Below are positions 1 through 10,834 of a stretch of DNA of 64,000 bases, piece after piece; positions within the stretch are counted from its first letter, which is position 1; every line of letters starts with the position of its first letter. The stretch is from positions 1 through 64,000 of the forward strand of contig MPUH01000332.1 of assembly GCA_001970955.1 (NCBI GenBank), read 5' to 3'. Made by a program: the position numbers and the translations under genes. The DNA comes from Stentor coeruleus. Its lineage: Eukaryota; Ciliophora; Heterotrichea; Heterotrichida; Stentoridae. The notes beneath the pieces are model-generated. The model was given only the letters and a program-made list of their open reading frames with translations, made no database searches and had not been told where the DNA came from.

Positions 1-2
1 TA

Positions 3-2108
3 AGCCATGAACATAATATGTTACTTAGTATAGGAGGTACAAATAAAAAGTTGGAATTTGTAGAGAACTCAATGTCCCAAATGAAAACCACAATCAAAGA
101 CAACGAAGAAATATCTCAACTTCGTGTAAAAGAACTTAACGATATACTAACATCAGATATTTCTCTTTTCAAACAAACATTTCTTAGTGATATCGATTAC
201 AAGCTAAAATCCACAGATAAAAAACTTCTTATTTTTGAAGAGAATGTTTTTTCTATAAAAAAAATCATGAACCAACTAATGACAGCAGGAGAAATCGAAA
301 AGCTTATAGAATCAACTGCAATAGAAACTAAAAATTCAACTAAAAAAGAAATCAACGATACAATCTTAACCCCCGAACTCCAAAAACTTAAAGAAAAACT
401 GGATTTATTAGAACAAAACCAAGAACGCATGAGATCAAATTATGAAGAAAAACATCAAATAATAGAAAAAACTATTAAAGATAGTCAAATATCATTACTA
501 CACTCATTAAAAAAATTAGAAGATCACACAATTATGCAATATGAACAACAATCTAAAGATCTTATTTTCTTAGATAACAAAATCAAGACAATAAAACAAG
601 ATATTTCCTATAATGAAACCGAATATTCAGAGACTACAAAACAATTAAAAGGACATTTAGATAAGTCTTTTAGATATACCCAAAGCTTAGAAGATAAAAT
701 TCTTGGACTTAAAGATGAAATTAACAAGCTTAAAGAAATGAATTCTAATGTACAAATAGCAACAGAGATTATTCAAAAAAAAATACAAAATCAAGAACAT
801 CCTAAGAAAACAAAGCCTCGAGTTGGAATTGATAAAAAAGATAATATGAAAGGAAGTAATAAACTTGATAATAGTTTATATAGTCAAAATACTGAAAATA
901 ATGGGCATAAGGAAGAGGGTAGAAAGGATGAGGTAAGAAAAGAAGAAATAAAAAAAGGTGAGAGTTTAAAGGAAGATGGGAGAAGAGATGAGGGTAAAAA
1001 AGGGGAAGTTATGAAGGAGGAGAGTAAGAAAGAGGATTTGAGGAAAATAGATAGTTTAAAAGAGGAGATGAGGAAAGATGAACATAGAAGAGTTGATAGT
1101 TTTAAAGAAGATAACAAGAAAATCGAATTTAATAAAGAAGACCATAGAAAAGATGATGCTAAAAAGATAGAAAGTCCAAGAAATACATCTAATAAAGAAA
1201 GGCAAAAAAAACTTGATGTCCCAGAAATCTCTAAAGAAGACTCTAATAAACTCGATATCCTAATCAAAGACGAACCTAAAAAAAACGACATCAAAGAAGA
1301 GCTAAAAAAAGACTTACCAAAAAGAGAAGTTCATAGAAAAGATAAAATAGTCGAATATGGTCTTAAATCAGACCTTCTAACTACAGAAAACAAGCCAGTA
1401 ACCGAAGAACTCCCAAGCCCATTGCGAGAAAACCTTAAAAAGCCTCAATCAAAGCCTAGTACCCACAATATCGATTTAATAAATTCTAGACCTCATTCTC
1501 CACATAGTCGAGGTTTATCAAAAGACCCCAGTACATTTTCCTCAGCATTTGAAGAAAAATTTAACAGAGAACTTAACGAGCATATAATCCCATTAGAAAA
1601 ATCATTACGTATCGCCAAAATGGAAATGGAATTCAACATCCACGAACTCAAAGAAAAACTATCCTGGCTACCAATGAATCTAAGTGAAATCAAAGGTAAA
1701 GACACAAGTGAAGCTAGACTTTATACAATAGAAGCACGACAAAGACAAGAAGAAAACATCCGTGGAGAGCAGTTCAATCATATAATATCTTTATTATCTC
1801 AATTACGTAATGACCTTATGGCAAATGGGCAAAATCAATCAATATCAAGTAATCTTCCACAAATCCACACAGGGAGGAGTTCAATAAGATCAAGCGAGAG
1901 ACGTTTAAGTGTTGAGCCACTTTTAAATTCTGATACAATAAAAGGTGTTTTTGAATCAGAAAGCAAAACTAAATATATAAACTCTCCAGATGCATCAAAA
2001 ATAAAAACAATACACAACCCACCTGAACGGAAACTAACTCTGACCTCAGCTTCAAGTATTAAAGCTCAATTCCAACGTAAATTCACTTTAGACAGCAGTG
2101 TAAATTAA
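3..2108 (+). CDS. Large charged coiled-coil protein, 5' end outside window
   Basis: The frame is open from base 3 to a TAA at 2106-2108, so the gene probably begins left of the window; the first ATG inside it is at 18. The first ~270 residues are heptad-rich coiled coil. About 840-1350 encodes a very basic/acidic segment of loosely repeated KEE/RKDE/KKIE units (for example SLKEEMRKDE). A Ser/Pro-rich linker and a further helical segment (about 1540-1830) follow, then a Ser-rich tail. I recognise no family; a cortical or cytoskeletal scaffold is a guess. The next gene starts 16 bp downstream on the same strand. Confidence 0.8.
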   Translation, partial: SHEHNMLLSIGGTNKKLEFVENSMSQMKTTIKDNEEISQLRVKELNDILTSDISLFKQTFLSDIDYKLKSTDKKLLIFEENVFSIKKIMNQLMTAGEIEKLIESTAIETKNSTKKEINDTILTPELQKLKEKLDLLEQNQERMRSNYEEKHQIIEKTIKDSQISLLHSLKKLEDHTIMQYEQQSKDLIFLDNKIKTIKQDISYNETEYSETTKQLKGHLDKSFRYTQSLEDKILGLKDEINKLKEMNSNVQIATEIIQKKIQNQEHPKKTKPRVGIDKKDNMKGSNKLDNSLYSQNTENNGHKEEGRKDEVRKEEIKKGESLKEDGRRDEGKKGEVMKEESKKEDLRKIDSLKEEMRKDEHRRVDSFKEDNKKIEFNKEDHRKDDAKKIESPRNTSNKERQKKLDVPEISKEDSNKLDILIKDEPKKNDIKEELKKDLPKREVHRKDKIVEYGLKSDLLTTENKPVTEELPSPLRENLKKPQSKPSTHNIDLINSRPHSPHSRGLSKDPSTFSSAFEEKFNRELNEHIIPLEKSLRIAKMEMEFNIHELKEKLSWLPMNLSEIKGKDTSEARLYTIEARQRQEENIRGEQFNHIISLLSQLRNDLMANGQNQSISSNLPQIHTGRSSIRSSERRLSVEPLLNSDTIKGVFESESKTKYINSPDASKIKTIHNPPERKLTLTSASSIKAQFQRKFTLDSSVN

Positions 2109-2124
2109 TAAAAATTCTATAAAA

Positions 2125-2871
2125 ATGGGCAATAATTCAAGCAAAGTTCCGACTCCTCATCAAGGACAAGCTCTCAAACTTATCGGGCTTAAAGAATATG
2201 ATGACTTCTATAAAAGTTATGAATCTCATGTTAAACGTATCGATTATATTCGCACTGAAGTCGATTTAAGATTTACAGATTTCATTAAAAGCCTTGGAGC
2301 GACTAAGCTTTGGGAAAGATGTTCAAAGTTTCAAGAAATGATGAAAATGATGATTATTGTTCTTGCAACAAATGGTAAAGGGGATATAAATTCTATATTA
2401 TGGACTGAAGAACCTCCATATATACAATTTGTATCTCATAAATATTCAAAACAGATAAAAAGGCTTATTGAAGATTTTTCTCAATATGTATTTAGAGTAC
2501 ATGATTATCAAAAAGAACTTTTGGAAATACAGGATAATTTTTATAAACAGGAATTGAATAAGAGACTTGATGATATAAATGAAAAGGCTGCTGATGATGT
2601 TATTGAAAAAGAATATTCGACTGAGGATATGATTAGATGTATGGAAATTGTGGATCAGAATTATAGGGAAATTATGAAGGCTGTGGATAGTGTGGATAAA
2701 CTTATTGATTTGGATGAGACGGTTAAGAGTGAAATTTTTGAGGTGTTTAAGGAGAGTAAGGCACAACCAAGGGTGGATAGGATTATTCAACAGGTTGCAC
2801 AGGCTATGTTTCAAGGACTTTCTTCGCCTGAGATGATTGTTAGGTATTTTTGGCCATATCCTAATATATAA
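2125..2871 (+). CDS. Predicted N-myristoylated helical protein, unknown family
   Basis: A 248-residue protein starting MGNNSSKV, a good N-myristoylation signal (Gly2, Ser6, Lys7), so membrane attachment is likely. The rest is predominantly helical with charged repeats and no domain I recognise; it ends in RYFWPYPNI. The start is preceded directly by TATAAAA and lies 16 bp after the previous stop, so its control elements must sit inside the upstream gene. Its last ten codons and stop codon are part of a tandem duplication, so a second copy of the end of the gene lies just downstream. Confidence 0.8.
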   Translation: MGNNSSKVPTPHQGQALKLIGLKEYDDFYKSYESHVKRIDYIRTEVDLRFTDFIKSLGATKLWERCSKFQEMMKMMIIVLATNGKGDINSILWTEEPPYIQFVSHKYSKQIKRLIEDFSQYVFRVHDYQKELLEIQDNFYKQELNKRLDDINEKAADDVIEKEYSTEDMIRCMEIVDQNYREIMKAVDSVDKLIDLDETVKSEIFEVFKESKAQPRVDRIIQQVAQAMFQGLSSPEMIVRYFWPYPNI

Positions 2872-2977
2872 ATGGAATGGGTAAGGAATAGGCTTATTAT
2901 GTGGATTAAAGGTATTTTTGGCCGTATCCTAATATATAAATGGAATGGGTAAGGTTAGGCTTATTATGTGGATTAAA
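2843..2977 (+). repeat. Tandem duplication (68/67 bp) of a gene 3' end
   Basis: Copy 1 is 2843-2910 and copy 2 is 2911-2977. They differ by one substitution in the first third and a small difference near GTAAGG(AA/T)TAGG. Copy 1 carries the last codons and TAA stop of the preceding gene. Copy 2 repeats those codons outside the gene. The near identity indicates a recent event. Confidence 0.95.
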
Positions 2978-3097
2978 GGTATTGAGACTTTTATTTGAAA
3001 TCTTCCTCACAATCTCAATCCTTAAACCTAATCAAAAATAAAACCCTCATTCTAAGTTCATAATAATAAACCTTAAATAAAAATAAATGTTTAGAAC

Positions 3098-3830
3098 GTG
3101 CAATTATCTCAAAAGTTATCCTACGATATTCGAATCAACCCTGAATCATCCTCAATCCCAGATAAAGGTTGCAAAACCCTGCTTCACCTAATCTTAGACT
3201 TATCCAAAACCCTCAAAGAATCAAACAACCTAAACAAAATCAGCGACAACCTACAAAACACTTTAGCCTATTTCAAATCTAGTATCTCAGGAGAAATCCT
3301 CAATAAAGGCAACTTTCTAAATAATATCGAAAAAATCTAAAGCCTTTTATGTTGCGACATGTAAAAACTAGAAATTTTCAGTCAAATCCCTTGCGGCTAC
3401 ACTTTTTGCGAAAACTGTATGGATAAAGCTTATTCTAATTCAAACAGTTTATTTGAACTAAAATTCATAACTTGTGATAAATACTTTTACCCATCAGATA
3501 TATCAGAAGATTTTCTTGACAATTAGATATATCGTATACATAAAAGCTCAGACCATTGTAAAAAATGTATGAAACTAAGCCGGTCTATGTGAAAACTATG
3601 CAAAATGGGACAAATTTGTGTTTTAATTGCCTTAAAGAATACAAGAGTTTATCCAGATTCCCATATGGAGATTAGTGAGGAGAAAATGAAAATAATAACT
3701 GAATTTATAGCAAGTGTAATAAATGCTATAAAATACTTGAAGAAGCTTATTTCGTCCCTAAAAATGCCGCCAACAACGTGTCTGTAGGATTTGCCAAGGA
3801 CCAAATGTTTCTTGTGTTTTTTGCAACTAG
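3098..3830 (+). pseudogene. Decayed RING-like zinc-finger gene
   Basis: Between a helical N-terminal part (3098-3338) and 3830, conserved Cys patterns are spread over more than one frame. CCDM at about 3347, IPCGYTFCENC at about 3384-3420 and a CDK at about 3473 form a RING-like module in which the usual CGH has become CGY. SDHCKKC lies near 3550, LCFNCLKEY near 3615 and CRICQGPNVSC...CVFC near 3782-3824. The main frame is broken by TAA (3338), TAA (3361), TAG (3524) and TGA (3591), with frame changes after that. No 15/16-nt GT..AG segment removes these stops. It is a host gene that has decayed; an intact RING-plus-vWA relative elsewhere would explain its position before the vWA gene. Confidence 0.65.
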
Positions 3831-3930
3831 TAACTTGATGCTTTTTCTAGGTCGATTGTTGAGAAATATGCATCTATAAAACATTTAATAGTATTAGATA
3901 GTTAAAAGGAAGTTTCTGATAAGGACTATA

Positions 3931-5430
3931 ATGGAAAAAAATAACCCTCAGATGTTTTCAGGGGTTTTTGTTTATGCGGGGACACCAACTATTCAAATGC
4001 CTGCAGTTTTATATAGCGATGATGACCATATTGTAGTACAGAAATTCCCTGAAGAAGCTAAAATTGAAGACACTTTAAGATTATCTATGAAATTCTGTTT
4101 TGATTATATACAATTAAGTTCTATTAAAGAACAAGAAGTTCCTGTATGTTTGTTTTTAGAAAACGGGGCAATTGGTAATTCTCAAATTGGCCGACCTGGT
4201 GTTGATATTGTTTTTGTCATAGATTTAAGTGGAAGCATGATTGGTCCTAAGCTTGATTTAGTAAAAAAAACCTTAGAATTTATGGTTATGAAATTAGGTC
4301 AAAGCGACAGAGTCGCTTTAGTAACTTTTAACAATACTTGTAAGAAACTCTGTGGATTAACTTGTATGACTGATGCAAAAAAAACAATTGTCAATAAGCT
4401 TATTAATAGTATGAATGCTTATGGAGGTACAGAAATAGTTCAAGGACTAGATATGGCATTAAGGATTCTAGCTGGGAGGAAAATCTTGAACTCTGTAAGT
4501 TCAATTGTTATGTTATCTGATGGTAAAGATAACAATTCACATAGTGCAATGTCAAGGACTAAAGAAATATTATTAAGATCTTTACATGAAATAGAAACTG
4601 GATTTTCTATACACACATTTGGATATGGGGCTGATCATGATGCTGCATTATTAAATGCTATGGCTGATGAGAAAAATGGAGGATTTTATTATATTGAACA
4701 TGAGCATACTATATCAACTGTATTTTCTAATTGTTTAGGTGAACTTATTTCTGTAGTTGCTGATAATATACAAGTATCTTTAACTTATCAACAAGCACAA
4801 ATCCCTTGTGAACTAGGAAAAGTTTATTCAGAAAACTCAACTGGGAACTTCCGCATGCCTCCAGTTTTATCAGGTGATAGCAAAGAAGCTGTTTTTTTAT
4901 TACAATTTCCCCCATGTCCTTATGATTTAGATCAACCTATTCTTATATCCCCAATAAAAGCTACAGTCACATATAAAGTTATGAAAACAGGGAGGACTCA
5001 ATTAGATGAAATTTTCCTTAATATTCCTGTTTATCCTGAAAATATGCATATTGAAGATATATCTTTAGAAGCTGATGTACTTATAAATTTCTATAGAGTT
5101 AAAGCTGTTGATGTTATGAAAGAAGCTACATCTTTAGCTGATAAGGGTAATATTAAACAAGCTAGGAATGTTTTAGGAACTTGTGCTGAAGAACTTAGAA
5201 CGTGTGCTGTTTGTGATATAGATGTTATTGTAGGGTTGTTAAAGGATATTCAAGAAATTATAATGAAAATGAATAGTCAAATTGATTATGATGTTGGAGG
5301 AAGGGCTAATATTATGAGTAAAGCAAATACTCATTTTGCTAAAAGAGCTGTTAATGTGAATACATATCAAAATCATGTACAAATTGGGCTTAATTTTGAA
5401 TCAGAGAAGTATTTCAAAAGCACAAAATGA
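3931..5430 (+). CDS. von Willebrand factor A domain protein
   Basis: A 499-residue protein. The vWA domain (about residues 90-270) has an intact MIDAS: DLSGSM (about 97-102), the GGTE threonine (about 165) and LSDGKDN (about 194), so it should bind a divalent metal and a partner protein. The C-terminal half (TYQQAQ... onward) resembles the beta-rich and helical region that follows vWA in RING/U-box-vWA proteins of plants and protists, but no RING is fused here. A decayed RING-like gene ends about 100 bp upstream on the same strand. There is no signal peptide, so it is probably cytosolic. The start ATG follows CTATA. Confidence 0.85.
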   Translation: MEKNNPQMFSGVFVYAGTPTIQMPAVLYSDDDHIVVQKFPEEAKIEDTLRLSMKFCFDYIQLSSIKEQEVPVCLFLENGAIGNSQIGRPGVDIVFVIDLSGSMIGPKLDLVKKTLEFMVMKLGQSDRVALVTFNNTCKKLCGLTCMTDAKKTIVNKLINSMNAYGGTEIVQGLDMALRILAGRKILNSVSSIVMLSDGKDNNSHSAMSRTKEILLRSLHEIETGFSIHTFGYGADHDAALLNAMADEKNGGFYYIEHEHTISTVFSNCLGELISVVADNIQVSLTYQQAQIPCELGKVYSENSTGNFRMPPVLSGDSKEAVFLLQFPPCPYDLDQPILISPIKATVTYKVMKTGRTQLDEIFLNIPVYPENMHIEDISLEADVLINFYRVKAVDVMKEATSLADKGNIKQARNVLGTCAEELRTCAVCDIDVIVGLLKDIQEIIMKMNSQIDYDVGGRANIMSKANTHFAKRAVNVNTYQNHVQIGLNFESEKYFKSTK

Positions 5431-6338
5431 TTAGATTAATTAATGTTTTAAGAGATATTTAAATATTAAAAGATAGGAATATGCGTTGAATGCTGATGGG
5501 GTGTGTGAGAAACACTTCTAGACTTTTATATGGAGTAAAGATGTAAGCAACTTTTATTGGTTAGTCGGTATATGTAATTTTATGTGTTGATATATGATAA
5601 GATAAAAGATATTCTCCTGAGAGATAAGTGTGATTTTTATGAATTTTTCGACATTAATCCAAAGAAATGTTATGGCCAATCATTTTAATTAGAAGTTATC
5701 TATAATAATAAATCTTCTTCATAATGTATTTAAATTATTAAACTTTTTTACTACAATTAATTCACTTTTCCCTAAATCTAAATGTAAAACTTATAATATT
5801 TGAGAGTTTATAAGCTCATTCCTAGACATTTATTAGAGTAATCTACCTAGATAAGTTAAAAATAACTATTTAGTATATGACTAACTATTAGATGAAAAGT
5901 TGAGCTGCAAAGGTTGGGACATATAAAATTATTGGGGCTTATAGTGCAGAAAAGTTTGATTAATGGTAAAAAGATAAAATCTGACAAAATCATGAAATTC
6001 TTATAATTTAATTATAAGTAAAATATCCTATGGTCCTAACACAATAAATCTCTTATACAATTCTTGGTCAAACAAGAAAATTCGACTATACTAATAACAA
6101 CTTTAACTATTTAAGTATAAAATAAAAAAAACTTAATACCTTATCATCCAAAAACCAATTAAATAAAAAATCACAAACAAATTTCAATCATCTTCCTAAT
6201 TTTCCACAACCAAAATTCCTATAAATCCCATCACCTCAATATTTATTCAAAACAAACACAAAATTTTTCTTTAAAAACTAGATTTTCCATATAATCCTCA
6301 TACTAAAAACTAACGATTTTCATATTAAATATTTCTAA
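5431..6338. other. Gene-free interval
   Basis: AT-rich sequence of about 0.9 kb. I see no gene. A roughly 40-codon open stretch at about 5590-5690 (containing RDKCDFYEFF) could be a coding remnant but matches nothing I know. The last 200 bp are C-poor and A-rich, and lead into the next start. Confidence 0.6.
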
Positions 6339-7709
6339 ATGGACTTGACTTATATAGAATATTTGCGAGAGTCAGGGAAAGATCCAATCCACTACATAGA
6401 AATGCAAGCTCATTACTTACGTTTTCTAGCTTCACGTTTTGGTTTACCAAGAAAAAAGGCAGTCTCAGAAATCCCTCAGCAATTTTACATGAGCACAGGA
6501 TCAATAGAAAACAAAGGAAGCCTTTCTCAGAAATACGAAATCAATCTTCAAGAAGAACCTTATGAAGAGATGGAAGAAAACAATAAAAACGAAGAGAAAA
6601 ACAATATTATAAATTATGATGAAAGACCATTAAGGCCTAGTTCTGATTATGATAAAATCGAAGAAGATATATTGAAAGAAAATGAAGAAAAACATGTAAA
6701 ATTTGAATTTTTAAGGAAAAAGAGCAGGGGAAACGATAATGAAAAGGAGGAATTGAATATGATGAATAGGGAAAATCATAGGAAAAGTTTAAAAAGTGGT
6801 GAAAAACTAAGGTCAGCAAGTGAAAATTATAAAAAAAATAGAGAGTTAGAAGGATCAGGAAGTCCAAAAAAGGAGTTTTTGAAAAAAGGTGGGGGAAACC
6901 TTTGCTCTAAGCCTGGATATTATATTCCTCCTTCAAAATCTGAAAGGAACAAAAGCCAAAGGTTGAAAAAATCCTACAGCGGGGAAAACTTCGCTGAAAA
7001 ATCTATGATCAGCATTAGGAGCTCTGCAAAAACCCAAGAAACATGGCAAAACCTAGATCCAGAAAGCTTAAAATATGCAAAAATGATCAAAATCTTAGAA
7101 GAAAAAGCTAAAAAAATTAACAAAGAATCAGAAAATTTCTACAAAATGCGTGACCGTGAGCTCAAAAGCTTGGAAAAATGGAAAGCTGAAGAAAAAAACA
7201 AAATAGCTGATGAAAAGGTAAAAATTTCTAAAAGGCTAAAAAAAAAAGAAGCTAAAATAAAAGAAATTTCACGACTAAATAACGAAATTACTGAGCTCAA
7301 ACTAATGTTTTCACACAAACAAAAAGCATACAAAGATACAATGCAAGAGTTGCAATCAATAGCAGATAATTTGAAAGAAAGTAATAAAAAGTTGGAAAAT
7401 CTGATAAACCCAAGCCCAAAAGCTAACCTTTATGTTGATTCTAAGAAAAGATCAGAGTTCTCATCCACAACACCAAAAAAACGTAGTAGGACAGTAGAAA
7501 ATTCCCCTGATCCAAAAACTTCATCAACAGTTAAAAAAATTGATATTCCTTTGCTTAAATTGGATAAGCTTATATGCTCAGGGTTTTATAAAAAAACAAT
7601 AGATAAACAGAAAAAAGCTCAAGGATATATTGACTTATCGACTAAGCTTAAAAAATACTATACAAGTGATCAGTATTTCAAAAAACCTGGGGAGTCTCAA
7701 ATCAAATAA
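6339..7709 (+). CDS. Unrecognised charged coiled-coil protein
   Basis: A 456-residue protein. The first 45 residues (MDLTYIEYLRESGKDP...) look folded and hydrophobic enough for a small interaction domain. Residues 60-230 are low-complexity, Lys/Glu/Asn-rich and probably disordered. Residues about 235-355 form a strong coiled coil. The last 100 residues are basic with Ser/Pro sites and a conserved-looking KKIDIPLLKLDKLICSGFYKK stretch near the end. No catalytic motif is visible. Cytoskeletal or basal-body roles are common for such ciliate proteins, but this is only a guess. Confidence 0.75.
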   Translation: MDLTYIEYLRESGKDPIHYIEMQAHYLRFLASRFGLPRKKAVSEIPQQFYMSTGSIENKGSLSQKYEINLQEEPYEEMEENNKNEEKNNIINYDERPLRPSSDYDKIEEDILKENEEKHVKFEFLRKKSRGNDNEKEELNMMNRENHRKSLKSGEKLRSASENYKKNRELEGSGSPKKEFLKKGGGNLCSKPGYYIPPSKSERNKSQRLKKSYSGENFAEKSMISIRSSAKTQETWQNLDPESLKYAKMIKILEEKAKKINKESENFYKMRDRELKSLEKWKAEEKNKIADEKVKISKRLKKKEAKIKEISRLNNEITELKLMFSHKQKAYKDTMQELQSIADNLKESNKKLENLINPSPKANLYVDSKKRSEFSSTTPKKRSRTVENSPDPKTSSTVKKIDIPLLKLDKLICSGFYKKTIDKQKKAQGYIDLSTKLKKYYTSDQYFKKPGESQIK

Positions 7710-7986
7710 TTTTGTAAAATGGCATAGTAACTTTTCCTTTATATATGTAAAAAAGTTATCATTATAAATTTTTGAGATTTTTTTGTGGTAATGATAAATT
7801 AGGGTTATATATAGAAATAAAAGATTGATAGTTTTTATATGAAAAAAGAAGTTAAATGTTAGTGATATTTGGGTGATAGAAAAGGAGGGTTTTATTAAGA
7901 TCTAAGATTATGTGTTTAGGAATTAATATATTAAATGGTATTTGATAAGCAAAGGATTCATGAGTACTAATTCAACCCAAGAAAAT

Positions 7987-8640
7987 ATCGGATTAGTTCA
8001 AAGTTTGAAATGGTGGATTCAAATTCTTCTTGTTGTGTTTCTTTAATAGAAGTAGAGACTAATTAAATTGTTCAATTACCAGCAAATATTTTAGTTTTTT
8101 TTCTCTGAGGAGGTTTATTGAAGAAATTTAAGGAAAACCAACAGTTATGCGTTTGAAACTGTTAAACACGCGCTTAAGACATAGAAGATGATTTGATATT
8201 ATGGAAAATGAACTAAGAAAATACATTTGAGTCCTAATAATGATAGGATTGATACAAAGTAATTTTATACTATAAACTATCACTTATATGATAAATGAGC
8301 ATAATACTTTATGAAAGGAGTTGATTTGTTCAACCAAAAAATGGCATATTATGCATATCCGCATAACTTCAAGAAATGGTGAAAATAAATATTCATGTAT
8401 TTACTTAATATGACATTATTTAATTCTTATGCAATGCATAATACGCTTAAAAATCATACTTCTAAACTAACTTTAGATTATTTATAATTTTTAATTGAAA
8501 TGGGTAGATATTTAGTAGGATATATTAAAAGAGAAATAAAAGAGTTAACTAACTCTGAAATTGTAAAGATACAGACGCATCTATGCAATGATTGTAGCGG
8601 GCAAATAAACAACCTCAACTCAAACTGTGAATATTTTTGA
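7987..8640 (+). mobile_element. Decayed piggyBac-family transposase fragment
   Basis: Plain DNA transposon relic. One frame gives FFFSEEVY..RNLRKTNSYA (about 8092-8148), matching the FF..EL...TN.YA start of the piggyBac DDE domain. A second frame at 8201-8272 gives ENELRKYI.VLIMIGLIQ, the EL..fiGvlilmGl motif. Back in the first frame, 8311-8440 gives KGVDLFNQKMAYY, FKKW.K.IFMYLLNM and NSYAMHN, the hallmark C-terminal GVDL.DQ....Y...KKW...F..LL....NaY block. A Cys-containing tail (HLCNDCSG) runs to the TGA at 8638-8640. The segment between 8272 and 8311, which should hold most of the catalytic DDD core, is missing. Several in-frame stops are present. I see no terminal inverted repeats. Confidence 0.75.
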
Positions 8641-8695
8641 TACCCTAGTTAAATAAGATATTGAAATCTAATATTTTATGATACGTTAAATAATA

Positions 8696-8774
8696 AAATT
8701 GATTTGAATATGAAATATCTAACTAAGATATTTTCTGAAGTGGTGAAATTGATTTGAATATGAAATATCTAACT
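8696..8774 (+). repeat. 29-bp direct repeat, 50-bp period
   Basis: A 29-bp unit (core GATTTGAATATGAAATATCT) occurs at 8696-8724 and again at 8746-8774 with no mismatch, separated by 21 bp. It lies between the transposase relic and the polyubiquitin gene. No other gene is visible in 8641-9216 or in 7710-7986. Confidence 0.9.
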
Positions 8775-9119
8775 TAGAAGTTTCCAAGATATAAATATCA
8801 ATTGCCTATAAAGTCTTGAAAGAATTTCATAATATTTAGCATAGATAATATACCATTGAATGCTTAAAGTTTAGATTTCTTTAAAATGCAAAGGCTTTAG
8901 AATATCTTTACTATATTGATTTTTAAATAACTAATACCAGAACTTCAAATGTTTCTATAAAAAATTTTAGGCATTTTTTTCTTTGCAATCAGAATCTCAA
9001 ATAACTTCTAATTAATACTCTAAATATCTTCAAAATACTATTCAGAACATAAAAGTTTCCATAAAACAACATCCTATCTTAATTTCCCTTAAACAGAAAT
9101 GTTCAGAATTCTATGCATT

Positions 9120-10359
<1,240 letters not shown>

Positions 10360-10605
10360 TAAGCTAATCATCATTTCATAAATTTTGTGGTTTTTTTACA
10401 TATATTTTATATCAACAAAGATAATAATTAATAGTAGTTTGAATGATAATCAGGTTGAAAATAATCAAGAATTTAGATAAAATATTTTATTAAAAGTTTT
10501 GATGTTTGAAAGTTTGAATATTTAAATGTTTTAAGCATAAGTATATTTAAACTGAATTAAGTTTTTATATTGAGAGTTATTTTACTAGATTATTTTTATT
10601 TCACA

Positions 10606-10713
10606 GATTTAATCTCAATGATAAAAAAGCTAGCTAGTTAGTTAGTTAGAAAATATATCGTTCACAGCGGTGAACTCTGTATTAATCGATTTAATCTCAA
10701 TGATAAAAAAGCT
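10606..10713 (+). repeat. 26-bp direct repeat around a GTTA microsatellite and small palindrome
   Basis: The 26-bp unit with core TTAATCTCAATGATAAAAAA occurs at 10606-10631 and 10688-10713. Between the copies are a short TAGT/GTTA run (10629-10650) and a perfect inverted repeat GTTCAC-AGCG-GTGAAC (10660-10675). The 475-bp interval 10360-10834 holds no gene that I can see. Confidence 0.85.
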
Positions 10714-10834
10714 TAGTTTGTGCTACTTAATAAAATATATTTAATTTTCAGCATTGAACTTATAATATTTATGAGAAATTTATCAGTAATACTATTAAAT
10801 CTTATATATTTTACTATAATAGATATAATTTACA

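Noticed and set aside
3357-3377. Possible intron in the decayed RING-like gene
   Set aside because: The GT..AG segment is 21 nt, lacks A six bases from the 3' end, and removing it leaves other in-frame stops.
5590-5690. Short open stretch with CDFYEFFDINPKKCYG
   Set aside because: About 40 codons with no ATG support and no recognisable motif.
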